This document shows, piece by piece, positions 23,199 through 35,397 of a stretch of DNA of 64,000 nt. The stretch's first letter is position 1. Each line of letters opens with the position of its first letter. The stretch comes from Nicotiana tabacum (Eukaryota; Streptophyta; Magnoliopsida; Solanales; Solanaceae), in the NCBI RefSeq assembly GCF_000715075.1, contig NC_134081.1, forward strand, positions 66,141,153-66,205,152, read 5' to 3'. The position numbers and the translations under genes were made by a program. Below the pieces are notes generated by a model, which saw nothing but the letters and a program-made list of their open reading frames with translations, was not told where the DNA came from and did no database searches.

Positions 23199-24065
23199 TA
23201 GGGGTGTCAATGAATATTAAAAAAATAACTAAATCGACCGAATCGTACCGCACTGAACCGATTTTTAGGTTTCTTTTCATATAATCGTAGGTTTTTATAT
23301 AAATCTATAACCGTACCCATAATTAGAGTAGGTATTTTATTTTATGAAAATAAACTTAAAAGATACCGAACCATAACGAATAAATTTACATGAAAATATA
23401 TATATTTATATATTAATTTTAAAATAATAAAACATTAAATTTTTCCTAGACCTTGGAATTATGAAAACGGTTACAAGGTAACAAGTAATTAAACTAAAAA
23501 TCCTAATTCCCAAACCTATTATACTACTCCTATTGAAACTAAACTATTTCCAGCATATTTACTAGCAAGACACAAGGTTTTCTAACTATTATGAGTAGCA
23601 AACTGCAATGTATTGAATATGCGTATGATTTAAATTTATATTTTTGAATATTTAATTTTCAATAGACTTTATTCTTGAGTCCCAACTTACTTAATATCTT
23701 TACACTCGTGTGATTTATATTTTCTTTATCTTTTCTTAGTTTCTTTTACGTTTGATTGATCTACACCCATATTTTATGTTTTTTCTTAATTCATCATCCT
23801 TTAAATAATAAAAATATTTAGAGAGTTTTGGTAAGCCATATAAAAGTCCGTATTTATTGTATTTTGCTTCTACTAGTGACTTTTAAATGTCATTTAAAAA
23901 AGATACCGAAAATTAACCAAACAGTACCGATATCGAAAAGAAACCGACATGATTGGTACGGTTTCTAAAAGTTTAATTTTGGTTATACATAATAGAATAA
24001 TCAAAAAATTGGTATGATACAAATTTTATAAAATAACCGGCCGAACCGAACTATTGACACCCCTA
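23199..24065. mobile_element. hAT-like MITE nested in the hAT-like shell
   Basis: Perfect 13-bp terminal inverted repeats: TAGGGGTGTCAAT at 23199..23211 and ATTGACACCCCTA at 24053..24065. Inward, both ends are rich in ACCGAACCG-type words. The flanking 8-mers CTAATTAC and ATAATTGC agree at 6 of 8 positions, consistent with an aged 8-bp hAT target duplication. 867 bp, with no transposase. Confidence 0.75.
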
Positions 24066-24275
24066 ATAATTGCATCACCGGGAAAATAAGTTTATTTTAT
24101 ATTTTATTTACTGCTCCAAAGTCTCACTTTTAACTATATAATATGTTTTAAGCCAAGTTCATTATATGATCTCATTACATTGTACAATCTGAATTATTAG
24201 AATGGCATACTAATAGCAATCGGTAGGATTTATAGTTAACAATGACATATATAAATATAATTAAAAAGACAAAAA

Positions 24276-25875
24276 TCTATACTATATTAAAAGCACGAAT
24301 GCCCTTACCGAAATGTCGTTCGACTTTTTTTACCCTTTAAAAATAGAGTTCACATTAGATAAAATTATAGTTTATTATTTTTCTAATATTTAGGATTCTA
24401 AAATAACATAATTTTGGTTATAAATTTTTTTTTATTTGAATTATGTAACAAGTCCTAATATTTAGGACTTTAAAAAGGATTTAAAAAGTTAGAAAAGGCT
24501 TTGATTAGGTATTAAAATTATTCTAAAATTTGAAGAAACTAATATTTAAGGCGTTGAGTTGAAGTATGAATTTACCACTTACACCTTTTCTTTTAATTTC
24601 GATGCTTTTGATGAGTTAAAAAGAACTTTATTTCCTTATCTAGAAACCTTATTCATTGTATTCTAGCACATATATACGAATACTTCCTCATAACTGAGTA
24701 TTGAGTTTCCACTGAACTGGAATATCTTAACCCTTCATTTAAAAAAGTCAAAAGCAAGAAAATGGCTTTGAATTGGATATTATAATTATTTTGTTAAAAA
24801 ATACTATTATATTCTTGTACTCTAGCATATATGAGTAGTTCCCTATAACAGTAATGATAGCACTGTTGATGTTAACGTTTGATCTTAATTAACGTTAGGA
24901 TAAAAAAATTCAATAAAAATAGTTTGTTCAATTGAGTAATTATATTAATAGAAATAAAAAACAAAAATTTATTTATACAATAGAATAAAAGAGAGTAAGA
25001 ACTTTATAAATATATACTCAACGCACGTACTACAAAAAAATATTAAAACATAATGTTATATTTTATAGCAAATTCCTAAGAGATTTTTATTTAAATTATA
25101 ATTTATAAATATTTTATTAATGAAATTAAAACTCTAATTTATATGCACAACCTATCTAGCTATTATAAAGCACTAACTTTCAACACGTAATGTTTATTGA
25201 CGTTTTACCTTCCTAAATGAATAGATCTTACATAAAATTACACCTACAATTAATTTAAAACTTTATTATTTAATTTTATTTATCGTTGAATCTTGAGAAG
25301 TTCTTCATTTATTACTTATTTTGTGTTTAAATTATTCTTTGGTGTAGATAATCAGTTAATTATCTTAGTAAAACTAGAAATGTAAAATAAAGAAAGACTA
25401 AGTAGGAAACTATAACTAAAGTTGATAATGTTGGTCGGTACTCATTCGATTTTCTTTATTCTTCATTATAGATTTACAACCACTCATAGAATTAAAATTG
25501 ATTATGCTATATAGTTTAATTCTTAGAAATAACAACAAAAAAAAATAGAGAAAGACATTTTGTGTAAAACTATGCTTTATTCTCTAAGTATGCGGTAGTA
25601 TGTCCATGACCCTTTAATTAAACATTCCTTCTATATACACGTAAATGCAAATACACATTATAATAAATATTATAATTAGGTATCGATTATCTCAATAATT
25701 AATATCCACAATTATTATACTTTTTAACTCAATATCAAATCTAGAAATACCTTCGAAATGATAGATAATAATAACATGCTATATCATGAATAATTTAACA
25801 ATATTTATATGATCTTTTACAGTTTCATATTTATCGATATAAGGTACACACGCAAAGCGCGTACTCTAAAACTAG
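24276..25875 (+). mobile_element. Helitron (non-autonomous)
   Basis: The 5' end starts TCTATACTATATTAAAAGCA, and the 3' end finishes ACTCTAAAACTAG, i.e. 5'-TC and 3'-CTAG (CTRR). The element lies between an A (24275) and a T (25876), the Helitron insertion site. A short hairpin, ACGC-AAAGC-GCGT (25850..25862), lies ten bases before CTAG. It is 1600 bp, AT-rich, with no Rep/helicase coding. These four hallmarks together make the call strong despite the missing protein. Confidence 0.8.
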
Positions 25876-26121
25876 TAAATAAAAATAAAAATAAAAATAA
25901 GACAAAATGGAAGTAGAAAAAAGAGAGGAAACTTTTGCGGGGTGGGGCGACGCGGTTTGAAATTTTGTGGGTTAAGACAGAACCCGCACCACACCAGCAC
26001 CGCCCTGCACCATTTGCCATCTCTACTTATGATCTCAAATAAAAAAATTACTAGTTTACGCTATCAGTGTAATTTAACTTGTTATAACAAGTTGTTATAA
26101 CAACACAATGAAGCATTTTAA

Positions 26122-26505
26122 TAGCCTGTTTGGCCAAGCTTCTTTTGAGGCAAAAATATTTTTTTTTGTTCAAAAATACTTTTTTTTTCTAAAATTGAGG
26201 TGTTTGGCCAAGCTTTTGAAAGGAGAAAAAAAATGCTTTTGATGAGAAACAAAAGCATTTTTGGAGAAGCAGAAAAAAATAATTTTTCTCCAAAAGTACT
26301 TTTTTGAAAATCACTTTTGAGAAAAATACACTTAAAAATAATTTTTTAATGCTTGGTCAAACACTAATTGCTGCTCATAAGTATTTTTTAAATTAATTAG
26401 CCAAACACAAACTGCTTCTCACTAATAGTACTTTTGAGAAAAATACTTTTAAAACAAAACGCTTTTCAAAATAAACTGATTTTTGCAGCATGGCCAAACG
26501 GGCTA
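26122..26505. mobile_element. MITE with TAA target duplication (PIF/Harbinger-like)
   Basis: Left end TAGCCTGTTTGGCCAAGC, right end GCATGGCCAAACGGGCTA; the two pair at 16 of 18 positions as inverted repeats. TAA flanks both sides (26119..26121 and 26506..26508). The 384-bp interior is rich in CTTTTGA and CAAAAG words that also pair across the element, so the transcript could fold back. The three-base TAA duplication suggests PIF/Harbinger; a hAT origin is an alternative. It sits 849 bases upstream of the LOG start codon. Confidence 0.7.
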
Positions 26506-26508
26506 TAA

Positions 26509-27353
26509 GCCTAGATCACTTTTGTAATTTTTGCGTCCGCCAGATAAAACATTTCATTTTATTAATAACTAACATAAAGCCCTCTTATCCCACAAAACAC
26601 ATAGATTAGTAAGGTTTCGGAGAGAAATGTACGTTATAGCCACAGTATTATAATTAAACATTTCGCGGCATAGCATAAAGTGGGAAAATGGAGCGAAAAT
26701 AAGCATTTTGGTTCTATTAGAAATTAAAGAATATCAGTGTGAACTATTGTATACTATAAACTTACTAAATTCCAAAACTTTCCATCAAAAAATTGGTACA
26801 AGTCTGACTATTGTAGAGTTCATAAGGGATACATGTAATGTCAAAACGTACTTTTTACTTAGAAAAATAATTTCAAAAGGTAACATCTGCTATACTGTTT
26901 GTACCTATATCTTAGTCCTTTGGCCCATCTTGAATTTCTTGGAATATTAAATTCTATACCTTATAGAATTTAACACTCTTTAAATAATTGTTGAATAACC
27001 GAATGTATGTAGTACAAATAACATAATATTATATAATTAAACATTTGAAAAAGGAACTGGATCTCTTAAATTACATTGGTTAGCTAGTAACCGAACAGTG
27101 GTAAGGAATTTATAAATTAAATAAAAAAGATGGTAGTAAAATATTTTGAACATGGGCCTACAAATACTCTCTATTACTCTCTTCATCAAGGCTAAAAAAG
27201 AGACTTTGCCTTGTCTGTTCTCATTCATTCCCAAAATCCTTCTTCTTCTGCTGCTGCTTCTTCTTTTCATTCCTTTTGGTCCAACCAATCATTATTCTTA
27301 TATAAATATATACATATATATAGAGAGAGGGGAGAAATAAGACAAAGAAAAAA
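26509..27353 (+). promoter_or_regulatory. LOG upstream region
   Basis: AT-rich to ~27180. It is followed by a pyrimidine-rich stretch with a CTT/CTG microsatellite (27240..27270), as often seen in plant 5' leaders. TATATAAATATATAC lies at ~27299..27313, and GAGAGAGGGGAGAAATAAG just before the ATG. Either the TATA-like run is the core promoter with a very short leader, or transcription starts further upstream and the pyrimidine tract is leader. An upstream ATG at 27146 would matter only in the second case. Confidence 0.35.
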
Positions 27354-30300
27354 ATGGAGGAAGAGAGAAGATCGTCAAAGTTTAAGAGGATTTGTGTTTT
27401 CTGTGGTAGCAGTTCTGGGAAGAAACCTACATATCAAGACGCTGCGATTGAATTGGGAAAACAACTGGTAAAAAAATCATATTTTTCCCATTCTCTCCTC
27501 TTCTTCTTCCAAAAGCAGAAAGTTTGTTCTTTTCATGGACAAAGTCTGTTATCCATGGGTCTTTTTAAATAAGTAGTAGTACTATATTGTTATCAAATGT
27601 AAGCTGAAGATGGCTGAAATTACGAACCCATTTCGAGTTTTGAGTTTCTCTTCCTTTTTCTGTCACTAATCTCACAAAATTGTCAACATGGGGTTTTCTA
27701 TTCATTCTGTTTTATGTTCATATTGATCAGTTTTTCTTTGATTTTTTCTCAAAAAACAGAGCTTTCTTACTTTTGCTTTGGCATGAGAAAGAGAAAGAAA
27801 TGGGTGTGTGTCTGTAGTGGTGGAGAAAGAATGGAGGAAGAATTGCAAGCTGTAACCTGGCTGTCAGTTGAGCAGCATTCTTGCATGATCTTAGTTTATG
27901 GGGTCACTCCTTTAATTTTTTTTTTTTTAAAAAAAAAAAGAAAAGAAGAAGAAGAGTTTCTGCCTTTCGATGAGGAACCAAACGTGCCACCTTGGTATCA
28001 TGACCCCCTTTCAAGCGTGTTCGCTTCCTTGGGCTAAATTTACCCCAACTCATCCTTTTTCATGATTTTTATGTTTTTTTGGTGGTTTAAATGAAATATG
28101 CATAAAATTTCTGATAGAAACATTTGCATGTGGTTTTTTTTTTTGGTGCTAAAAAAGGTATACTTTTGGCACATATGTTCAGCTGATTCTAAGTTTCATG
28201 CTTATTTCTTGGTTGTGTTGTGTGTAAATTTTGTGCTAGTAGTAGTAGTAATTTTTGTTTTTTTTGGTTGTTATGATGATGGGCTAGTGAAATGGGTTTC
28301 TGACACGTGTTGACGGTTTTGATTTTATCAATGTGTATTTGAAGGTGGAGAGAGGGATTGATTTGGTGTATGGAGGTGGAAGCGTGGGTCTGATGGGTCT
28401 TGTTTCTCAGGCAGTTCATGATGGTGGGCGCCATGTTCTAGGGTAATCTCTCTCTCTCTAAAACACACACAGAGAGGAAAAAGATTGTGATGTTTGAATG
28501 TGAAGTCTGCAAACACGACCATCATTTTAAACTCGTGTGGGCAGGCGAACTAAATTAAATTATTCCGGATTATAATTTTACCTAGACTAATTTATCCTAC
28601 TTGTGAGGTCGGATAAAATGATATCAAGTTTAATGGGATAAGATGAGATATTCGGGATTATGTCTGGACTAAGTTTATTTCATGTTTGGTCTAGATAAAT
28701 TTATGGTATAAATTTAGTACCATACTTTATCCAATCTTGTCCCCTTACCCCGCTTACCTAACGACCGCTAATGGGGTTCCTGAAAATAATAAAATATTTA
28801 TTTAATGTTTAGACTTAGACCATGCAAGTTCCTCACTTCTCAATGAAATGTCTTCTTCAAAACTACCCAAAGGCAGACATCATTGGATCAAATGCTGCTT
28901 TCTTGATAATTACTGTATTAAAGTAGTGTTTTGCAGTTCCCTTTTTAGGCCTTTTAGCACACAGTAGTAGAAAAGGGTTGTTCTGTTGAAGAAACAAACA
29001 CTAATCTCCCCTTGTTCCACTGATAGTGAACAGCTTCTTAACACGTGAAAGGTACTCTGCTCTTATGCTTTTATAGTATAATAGTAATCCTCCAAAAGTG
29101 TCTTTTGTGGTATGGCCTTGGAGCTTTTTGGGCAGTTATCAGTAAATATAAAGAAAATGCAAAAATCCATTTTGGTCCGTGGGAATGTCAGTCACACTGG
29201 AACCTCTAGTCAGAAAGCAAATGAAAAAAGGGAGTGTATAAAGTTAGAAGCCTTTTAGGCACTGATTGAAGCATTTCCAAATCTTTATAAAGACAACGTT
29301 TGAACTTTGAATTGTGTTCTACTGTAGACAGTTTTCTGGACTTGTGCTTTCTACCTCATATTTTTTTACCCCACAGTGAATATGTGCAGAGCTTTCTTTT
29401 TGGGCAAGATAATACTATTGCTTTCATTTTGTCATATTCTTACTATTATTAATCTATGTTTATTGATTTTTGGAACTTGCAGAGTGATTCCAAGGACCCT
29501 CATGCCTAGAGAGGTACTACTCATACTAAACTCTGAAATCATAGTATCATCTTTTGTTTTGCAGGATTAATACATGACTTATCAGCTAATTTTTCCCACC
29601 AATTTGATTCTTATGAGACATGTTTTCGACTTTAACAATTATATTGACTTCTTGCTCTATATATTCCTGTCATCCAAAAAGTACTTTAGTTTATATATGC
29701 ACTAAGGAATACTCCATCTGTTTCTCTTTCTTTTCAAGCATTCTCATGTCCAAACGCCTACCAAGTATATACTGCATTTGCTAACAGATAACTGGTGAAA
29801 CGATCGGAGAAGTGAGAGCAGTTTCTGGTATGCATCAAAGAAAAGCTGAAATGGCCAGGCAAGCTGATGCCTTCATTGCCCTCCCCGGTACATGATTAAC
29901 ACTTAAGTCTTTTATCTGAATGTAATTAATGTTTTAGCATGCTGCAAAATCTGATTCTTCATATCCTAATTTCTTGTTTTTCTAAATTTCCAGGTGGTTA
30001 TGGAACACTTGAAGAACTTCTTGAAGTCATCACATGGGCTCAGCTGGGAATCCACCGTAAACCAGTGAGAAATCTGCACGCCCTTAGTTCATACTACTTT
30101 ACATGAAACTTTTCATAAGAAACTACTACTTGGAATATAGGCATAATTCTTAAGTAATGGAAATAGGCTTATCAATTGATAGGTGTAGATTGAAAAATTC
30201 TTTTCTGTAAGCATATTGTTGCAGCCCTAGTGTCATGCTCATGCCATGGCGCAAAAAATTCTGCAAATTGTGGCGGTGTAAAAGTAATCAAGGTTTTGAT

Positions 30301-31544
30301 GAAAACTTGCTTTGTAACAACGGTCATAGCATGAAAATTATCTCTTTTGACCAAAAAATCATTCGTCCATGCAATCATTCTCTAAAGGGATTTTTTTTTT
30401 CTTTTCAACAAATAAGTGTAGTCATTTTCATCTATCTTTGAGAATTTCAACTCCTATATGTCTTTAGTGTTAAATCAGATTGAAAGTTCTTAAACCAAGC
30501 AGAAGAAAATCGTCCACATGATCTTGACATTGTATTTCACGTTGTTTCTCAAGATAACTTCTTTTCACATTCTTAAGTATGTACTTTTTTATAAAATAAT
30601 TAATCTTTCTGCTGGGATTTTTCTTTCAAGTCAACATTCCTTATCAAATAAGAATGAGATTAGGAGAGGTATCGATGCACGTGATACTTAATATTTGGTT
30701 CACATGGAAAGATAATACAAGGTCTTTGAGTTCTGATCTCTAATCATGACAAGAAAGAGCTTTATAAAGCCATTAGAAAAAGTGGGAAATCTTAGTCAAA
30801 AGAAGGTATTTTTTTTTTGATATTATAAGTAATCTCTTACTAGTAATTTAATAATCTAATGTAATAATAATGCAGGTGGGCCTGTTGAATGTTGAGGGTT
30901 TCTATAATTCCTTATTGTCTTTCCTTGATAAGGCCGTGGATGAAGGCTTTATTTCTCCAACAGCACGTCGCATAATCGTGTCTGCTCCGACAGCCCAACA
31001 GTTGGTCAGAGAACTTGAGGTAATTAAAGACGGAGTATGTTTTTTCATTTTTCTTCATAGTTTCTAGTAAAATAAATAAGCATTTGTAACATTCTCATTT
31101 TTTTCCTAAACTACTCGTTTAGATTTTGAATTTATGTAGTTCAAACTTGCAAAAGGGTTCCACACTTAGAGTTGTTGCCCTTTTCAGTTTTGTTGGTAAA
31201 ATGGTGTGTCGCACTTGTTAATAAACTTTTCAGATTTGATAAAAGCGTGTCTTAAATATTTATATTGCTTTGATCAAACATGACTTGGAAAAAAAAAAAA
31301 AGCATACCTTTTTTGGTTGATTTGTTCAGCTTTGTTCACTTTAATGTTTCATTTTTTAGTATTCAAAATGGTAGATAAAAGAAAGATTTTAGTGTAGGAA
31401 TTTGTTCTAACATATTTTTTTGTTTTAATCCTCTTCTCACAGGAACATGTACCAGAGACCGACGAAATCTCATCAAAGTTGATCTGGGAGGAAGAAGTTC
31501 AAAGATTTAACTACACACCGACTGAATCTGTGGTTCCTACGTAA
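27354..31544 (+). CDS. LOG: LONELY GUY cytokinin riboside 5'-monophosphate phosphoribohydrolase, 7 exons
   Basis: Exons 27354..27467, 28345..28442, 29483..29513, 29788..29887, 29994..30064, 30876..31019 and 31443..31544 (stop TAA 31542..31544) join to 660 bases, 219 residues, normal LOG length. All six introns are GT-AG. LOG enzymes release free-base cytokinin from the riboside 5'-monophosphate in one step in the cytosol. Visible hallmarks are CVFCGSSSG (14-22), GGGSVGLMG (48-56), MHQRKAEM with conserved Arg99-Lys100, and PGGYGTLEE (114-122), whose Glu is catalytic in the family. The start gives [18 protein letters not shown], as in other LOGs. There is no signal peptide or frameshift. From memory it looks closest to the LOG7/LOG3 group; which paralogue it is cannot be settled here. 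Nothing damages the coding sequence. Confidence 0.95.
28540..28770. repeat. Possible MITE-like insert in LOG intron 2
   Basis: Repeated and partly inverted words (TTATCC, GGATAAAATGATAT, GGGATAAGATGAGATATTC, TATAAATTTAGTACCATAC) set this stretch apart from the rest of the intron and look like a degraded Solanaceae MITE. I could not pair terminal inverted repeats or a target duplication. Confidence 0.3.
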
Positions 31545-31998
31545 AATATGCTTCTCTTTGGAATTTAGGAATCTCAGTATATATACGTGATGTTGCCGTA
31601 GGTTTTCTCGCAGTAGAAAGTTTTTTTGTGGGGATTGATGTTGATCCAATGCTCTTAGAAATGACTCAGAGTTGCAATATACATATTTTGAAAAAGTAAA
31701 AAGAAAAAGGAAGGAAATATTAGTTTTCTTTTTCTTTTTGTGGATCTGTAGTAGCCAGGTCCTGTTTGTTCAAGCATTATGATTTCGTCTATGTTTATTG
31801 GTGTGTCCCTTATTCCCTTTTCGGAGAGCCAATGCCTTACTATGAATGTATCACACTAACATGCTTATACAAAAAAAATAAAAATCCAAGACAAGGAAAG
31901 GAAAGTTCTCTCTAGTGGTGTTTGTAATCTCGAATAGAAGAAAACAATTGGGAGCATTCTCCGAAATGAACACTGAAATAATAATGAGTTAAAATTGT
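31545..31998 (+). other. LOG 3' flank
   Basis: Presumed 3' UTR and downstream sequence. A T/A-rich stretch with AAAAAAAATAAAA near 31867..31880 could serve as a poly-A signal region. No other gene is seen. Confidence 0.35.
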
Positions 31999-32220
31999 AC
32001 TCATTCTATTTCAAATTAGATGAGTTATCTTTCTTTTTAATCTGTTCCAAAATAAATGACATATTTCTAAATTTGAAAATAATTTAACTTTAAACTTTTT
32101 ATTTTATCCATTTTACCTTTAATGAGAAATTTTTATAATCACACAAATATCATGGTCCCACAAAGCTTTTACCCCTTAAATTTTTAAGACTACAAATTTT
32201 AAAGCTTTATCTAATAATAC
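31999..32220. mobile_element. Decayed Stowaway-like MITE, one end only
   Basis: Starts TACTCATTCTATTTCAAATT and continues with ATCTGTTCCAAAATAAATGA and the ATTTAACTTTAAACTTTT and TTTACCTTTAATGAGAA blocks. It resembles, from memory, the Solanaceae MITEs that begin CTCCCTCCGTTTCAATTTA. The opposite terminus is not found, so it is truncated. Confidence 0.45.
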
Positions 32221-33146
32221 TTTATCGTAGAAATTACAACTTTTTGCATAGAATACGAAAAATATAATTCCTCACTAGACTTTTGAGTGTTGAATATTAT
32301 TATAAATAAATATCTTTTTTAACTGTCACGACTCAAATCCCACCAAATTGTGATGCCACCTGACATAACCCGCTAGGTGAACCAACAAACATAAAAGACA
32401 ACTTAAACTGAAGTTCATCAAATAAATAATGAAATAAGAACACGAAATTTAATACAAACTACGCCATGAGCTGGTGTCACAAGTCATAAGTTTATAAAAT
32501 ATAGAATACATTGTTGGTATGAAGAAAATACATTATTTGTTAGAATATACATAAATAAAAATACAAATTCAGACTACCATGAACAAACTGACAGCTAATA
32601 ACTGAAATGTTGATGTCTTCAATGCTCGCCCTCGAACTCCACAACAACTTAGCTCAAAAATTTGTACAAAGTATAGAAGTGTAGTATGAGTATATCAAAC
32701 TCATATACTCATTAAGTATCAAGGCTAACCTAAACGAAGTAGTGACGATATTTAGTAAAAAATTACTCACTTTATAAAACCTATGTCATTCACAAGCATA
32801 TAAAAAAATAGAGAAAACAACCAAGGAGTAACAAATATAAATAATAAAGTGCACAGTCAAAGTAAAAGATAAGAAGCAATTTTTTCACAAGCAATGTACT
32901 GGATCCGCATATAAACAAGATATTTATCAAGAAGCACTTAGTCGAATACTTTTACATGAGCCTAGAATATATATGCATGATAAAGACTCAAAATTTACAT
33001 CAACTGACACCCTCCAAATGTCCAACAACCTGCTAATAAGTCTCATGCATATATAAAATGTATCGAGTAGCATATGAGAATGATATACCTGAATGTTGCA
33101 TGTAAAAATACATTAATATGTGTATCTCATGTCAAACAAGAAACCC

Positions 33147-33440
33147 ATTGGTTTCTCCCAACCTGCGCACACATGGCCCAAGGTAACATGAGTAATTACG
33201 TGATTCCGAAGGGATGGATCCAATACATGCATCATATCCGAGCATAATAGCTCTACAATCAAACATCAATCCGCATGGAAATACCCATCGTGCTATTGGT
33301 TTATCCCAACCTGCGCACACACAACCCAAGGTAACTTGGGTAATCACGTGACTCCGAAGGGATAGATCCAATCCATGCATCATATCCGAGCATAATAGCT
33401 CTACAATCAATCATCAATCCGAAAGGAAATAACTATCGTG
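33147..33440. repeat. 148-bp tandem duplication in the E3 LTR
   Basis: ATTGGTTTCTCCCAACCTGC starts at 33147, and a near-identical copy (ATTGGTTTATCCCAACCTGC) starts at 33295. The two units differ at scattered positions. The ends continue into a third, weaker partial repeat (CAATCCGTACGGAAATAC near 33477). Confidence 0.85.
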
Positions 33441-33742
33441 TCAATATCCCTCTCATCCTCACCATGCATATATATCAATCCGTACGGAAATACTTATCGT
33501 GCCAATATCATAATTATCCTCACCATGCATGTACGTGAGAGACTGACTTGCATGATGCAATACATATGATAAGAAATGCTCGATATGCATGGTGTATGTG
33601 TGTGCATAATGTATGACCACAACCATAACATGTAATCCAATATACATTTATCCCATCATGCCCAAATAAACTTTCAAAAGTCTAGACATGACATATAGCA
33701 TGATTAATACCTGCAATACATATTCAAGTAAAAAAAAGTGAA

Positions 33743-35280
33743 TTTGAGATAGCGGAGGTGGCTCGAATTATTAAAATACTATGATGTTAATATTCTATAC
33801 CACCCCGGGAAGGCAAATGTTGTGGCTGATGCATTAAGTCGGAAGTCTATGGGAAATCTATGATAGGTGGACGTTTATAAATTGGAGATGACTAAAAACT
33901 TATGCCGGTTGGCTAATTTAAGTGTACGATTGCTTGACACCAGTGATGGAGGAGCCATAATTCGAAATGCTACCAAATCCTCACTAAGTAAGGGCACGAA
34001 AATTCGATGATCTAGTCTTGATGAAAAAAAGAGAAAGTATTCTCTTTCATAAGAAGCAAGTTTTTGAGCTATCAAAGGACGAAGTCCTTAGATAAAAGGG
34101 CCGGTTATGTGTGCCCGATGTCGGGAGACTTCGAGGACAGGTCATGGTGGAGGCTCATCAGACCCCGTATTTTATTCATCTGGGATCAACTAAGATGTAT
34201 CATGATCTTCGAAATTTATACTGGTGGAACGACATGAAAAAAAATATTGCCGAATATGTCGCCAGATGTCCAAATTGCCAAAAGGTTAAAGTTGAACATC
34301 AGAAGCCAGGAGGATTTTTTCAGAATATAGAAATCCCGACATGGAAATGGGAGACATGGACTATGTTACCGGATTACCACATTCTCGCCGAAAGTTTGAT
34401 TCTATATGGGTTATTGTGGATAGACTCACCAAGTCAACTCATTTCCTACCTGCAAGGACCACCTTTTCGGCCAAAAAATATGCTCAATTATATATCAAGA
34501 AAATAGTTCAAATTCATGGGGTTCCAATTTATATAATCTTGGACAGAGGTGCTCAGTTTATGGCCAATTTCCGGAGATCTTTTCAAGAGAGCTTGGGGTA
34601 CAAGATCAGACTTAGCACAACTTTCCATCCACAAACGAACAGCCAAGCCGAGTGTACCATTTATATGCTCGAGGACATATTTTTAGCTTGTATTTTAGAC
34701 TTCAAAGGAAGTTGGAAAGATCATCTACCGCTTATCGATTACTGATAGCCCAAAGCAGAGAAAAATCCTACTCGAATGATTTACGTCGAGATTTAGAGTT
34801 CATTGTAGGAGATTGGGTATTCTTAAAGGTATCGCATGTGAAAGGCATGATGAGGTTTGGCAAGAAAGGCAAACTCATCCCTGGTATATCGGGCCGTATC
34901 GAATTACTCAGATAATCGGTCAAGTGGCTTATCAGCTGGAGTTGCCCCTAGAATTATGAGCAGTGCATCTGGTATTCCAGGTATCCATGCTTCGTAAGTG
35001 TTTGGGTGATCCATCCTAAATTACCCCTATTGAAGATATCCAAGTCACAGAGGACCTATCTTTTGAAGAAATTCCGGTAGCTATCCTAGATTGTCAAGTT
35101 CGCAAGTTGCGAACAAAAATATGGCTTCAGTTAAGGTACTTTGGAGGAATAACAATATAGAAGAGATAACATGTGAGGCTAAAGAGGATATGAGAGATGA
35201 TATTGAGGTTACTTTAGCAGGCACAACACAAGGTACCACGAAAGATGATTGGAGAATTTTACAAAAGTGACTACGATTCA
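33743..35280 (+). pseudogene. E3b RNase H end, integrase and C-terminal module
   Basis: 33743..33865: [20 protein letters not shown] and [14 protein letters not shown]. 34111..34360: integrase zinc module with H-x-H and CPNC (RCPNCQKVKVEHQKPGG). 34341..34745: catalytic core DYVTGLPHSRRKFDSIWVIV, first Asp in VDRLTKSTHFLPA, second Asp in IILDRGAQF, Glu region HPQTNSQAECTIY. The core lies one frame from the zinc module. 34760..35130: a decayed C-terminal GPY/chromodomain-like part. The D-D-E residues appear present, but stops and frameshifts break the protein. Confidence 0.8.
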
Positions 35281-35390
35281 ACATTCGAGGACTAATGTTC
35301 CGAAAGGGCCCAAGGTACCACGAAAGATGATTGGAGAATTTTGCAAAAGTGACTACGATTCAACATTCGAGGACTAATATTCCGAAAGGG
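35229..35390 (+). repeat. 82-bp tandem duplication before the E3b PPT
   Basis: CAAGGTACCACGAAAGATGA starts at 35229 and again at 35311. Each unit ends with the TTCGAGGACTAAT-TTCCGAAAGGG block that precedes the PPT. The first copy has GGGCCC where the second has the PPT run GGGGGAATGA. Confidence 0.9.
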
Positions 35391-35397
35391 GGAATGA

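Larger units (their letters stand above)
22845..26025. mobile_element. hAT-like non-autonomous element (outer shell)
   Basis: The left end TAGGGATGGCAATGGG and right end CCATTTGCCATCTCTA (minus-strand reading TAGAGATGGCAAATGG) form imperfect terminal inverted repeats. Both are followed inward by G/C-rich GGGGC-GGTGCGGGT tracts. TIRs starting TA(G/A)GG fit the hAT consensus. Without its two internal insertions it would be about 0.7 kb with no transposase. The flanking 8-mers (TTGGTGTT, CTTATGAT) match only weakly, so the target duplication is unconfirmed. Confidence 0.55.

Noticed and set aside
27146..27340. Upstream ORF before LOG
   Set aside because: Would matter only if transcription starts above 27146, which the sequence does not show; it is rich in CTT-repeat codons.
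27714..28037. 107-codon frame in LOG intron 1
   Set aside because: Lies within a GT-AG intron between two well-supported exons and reads through homopolymers.
30172..30441. Open frames on both strands in LOG intron 5
   Set aside because: Intronic, no family resemblance.
33132..33410. 92-codon minus-strand frame in the E3 LTR
   Set aside because: Product of the 148-bp tandem duplication, so the peptide simply repeats itself.
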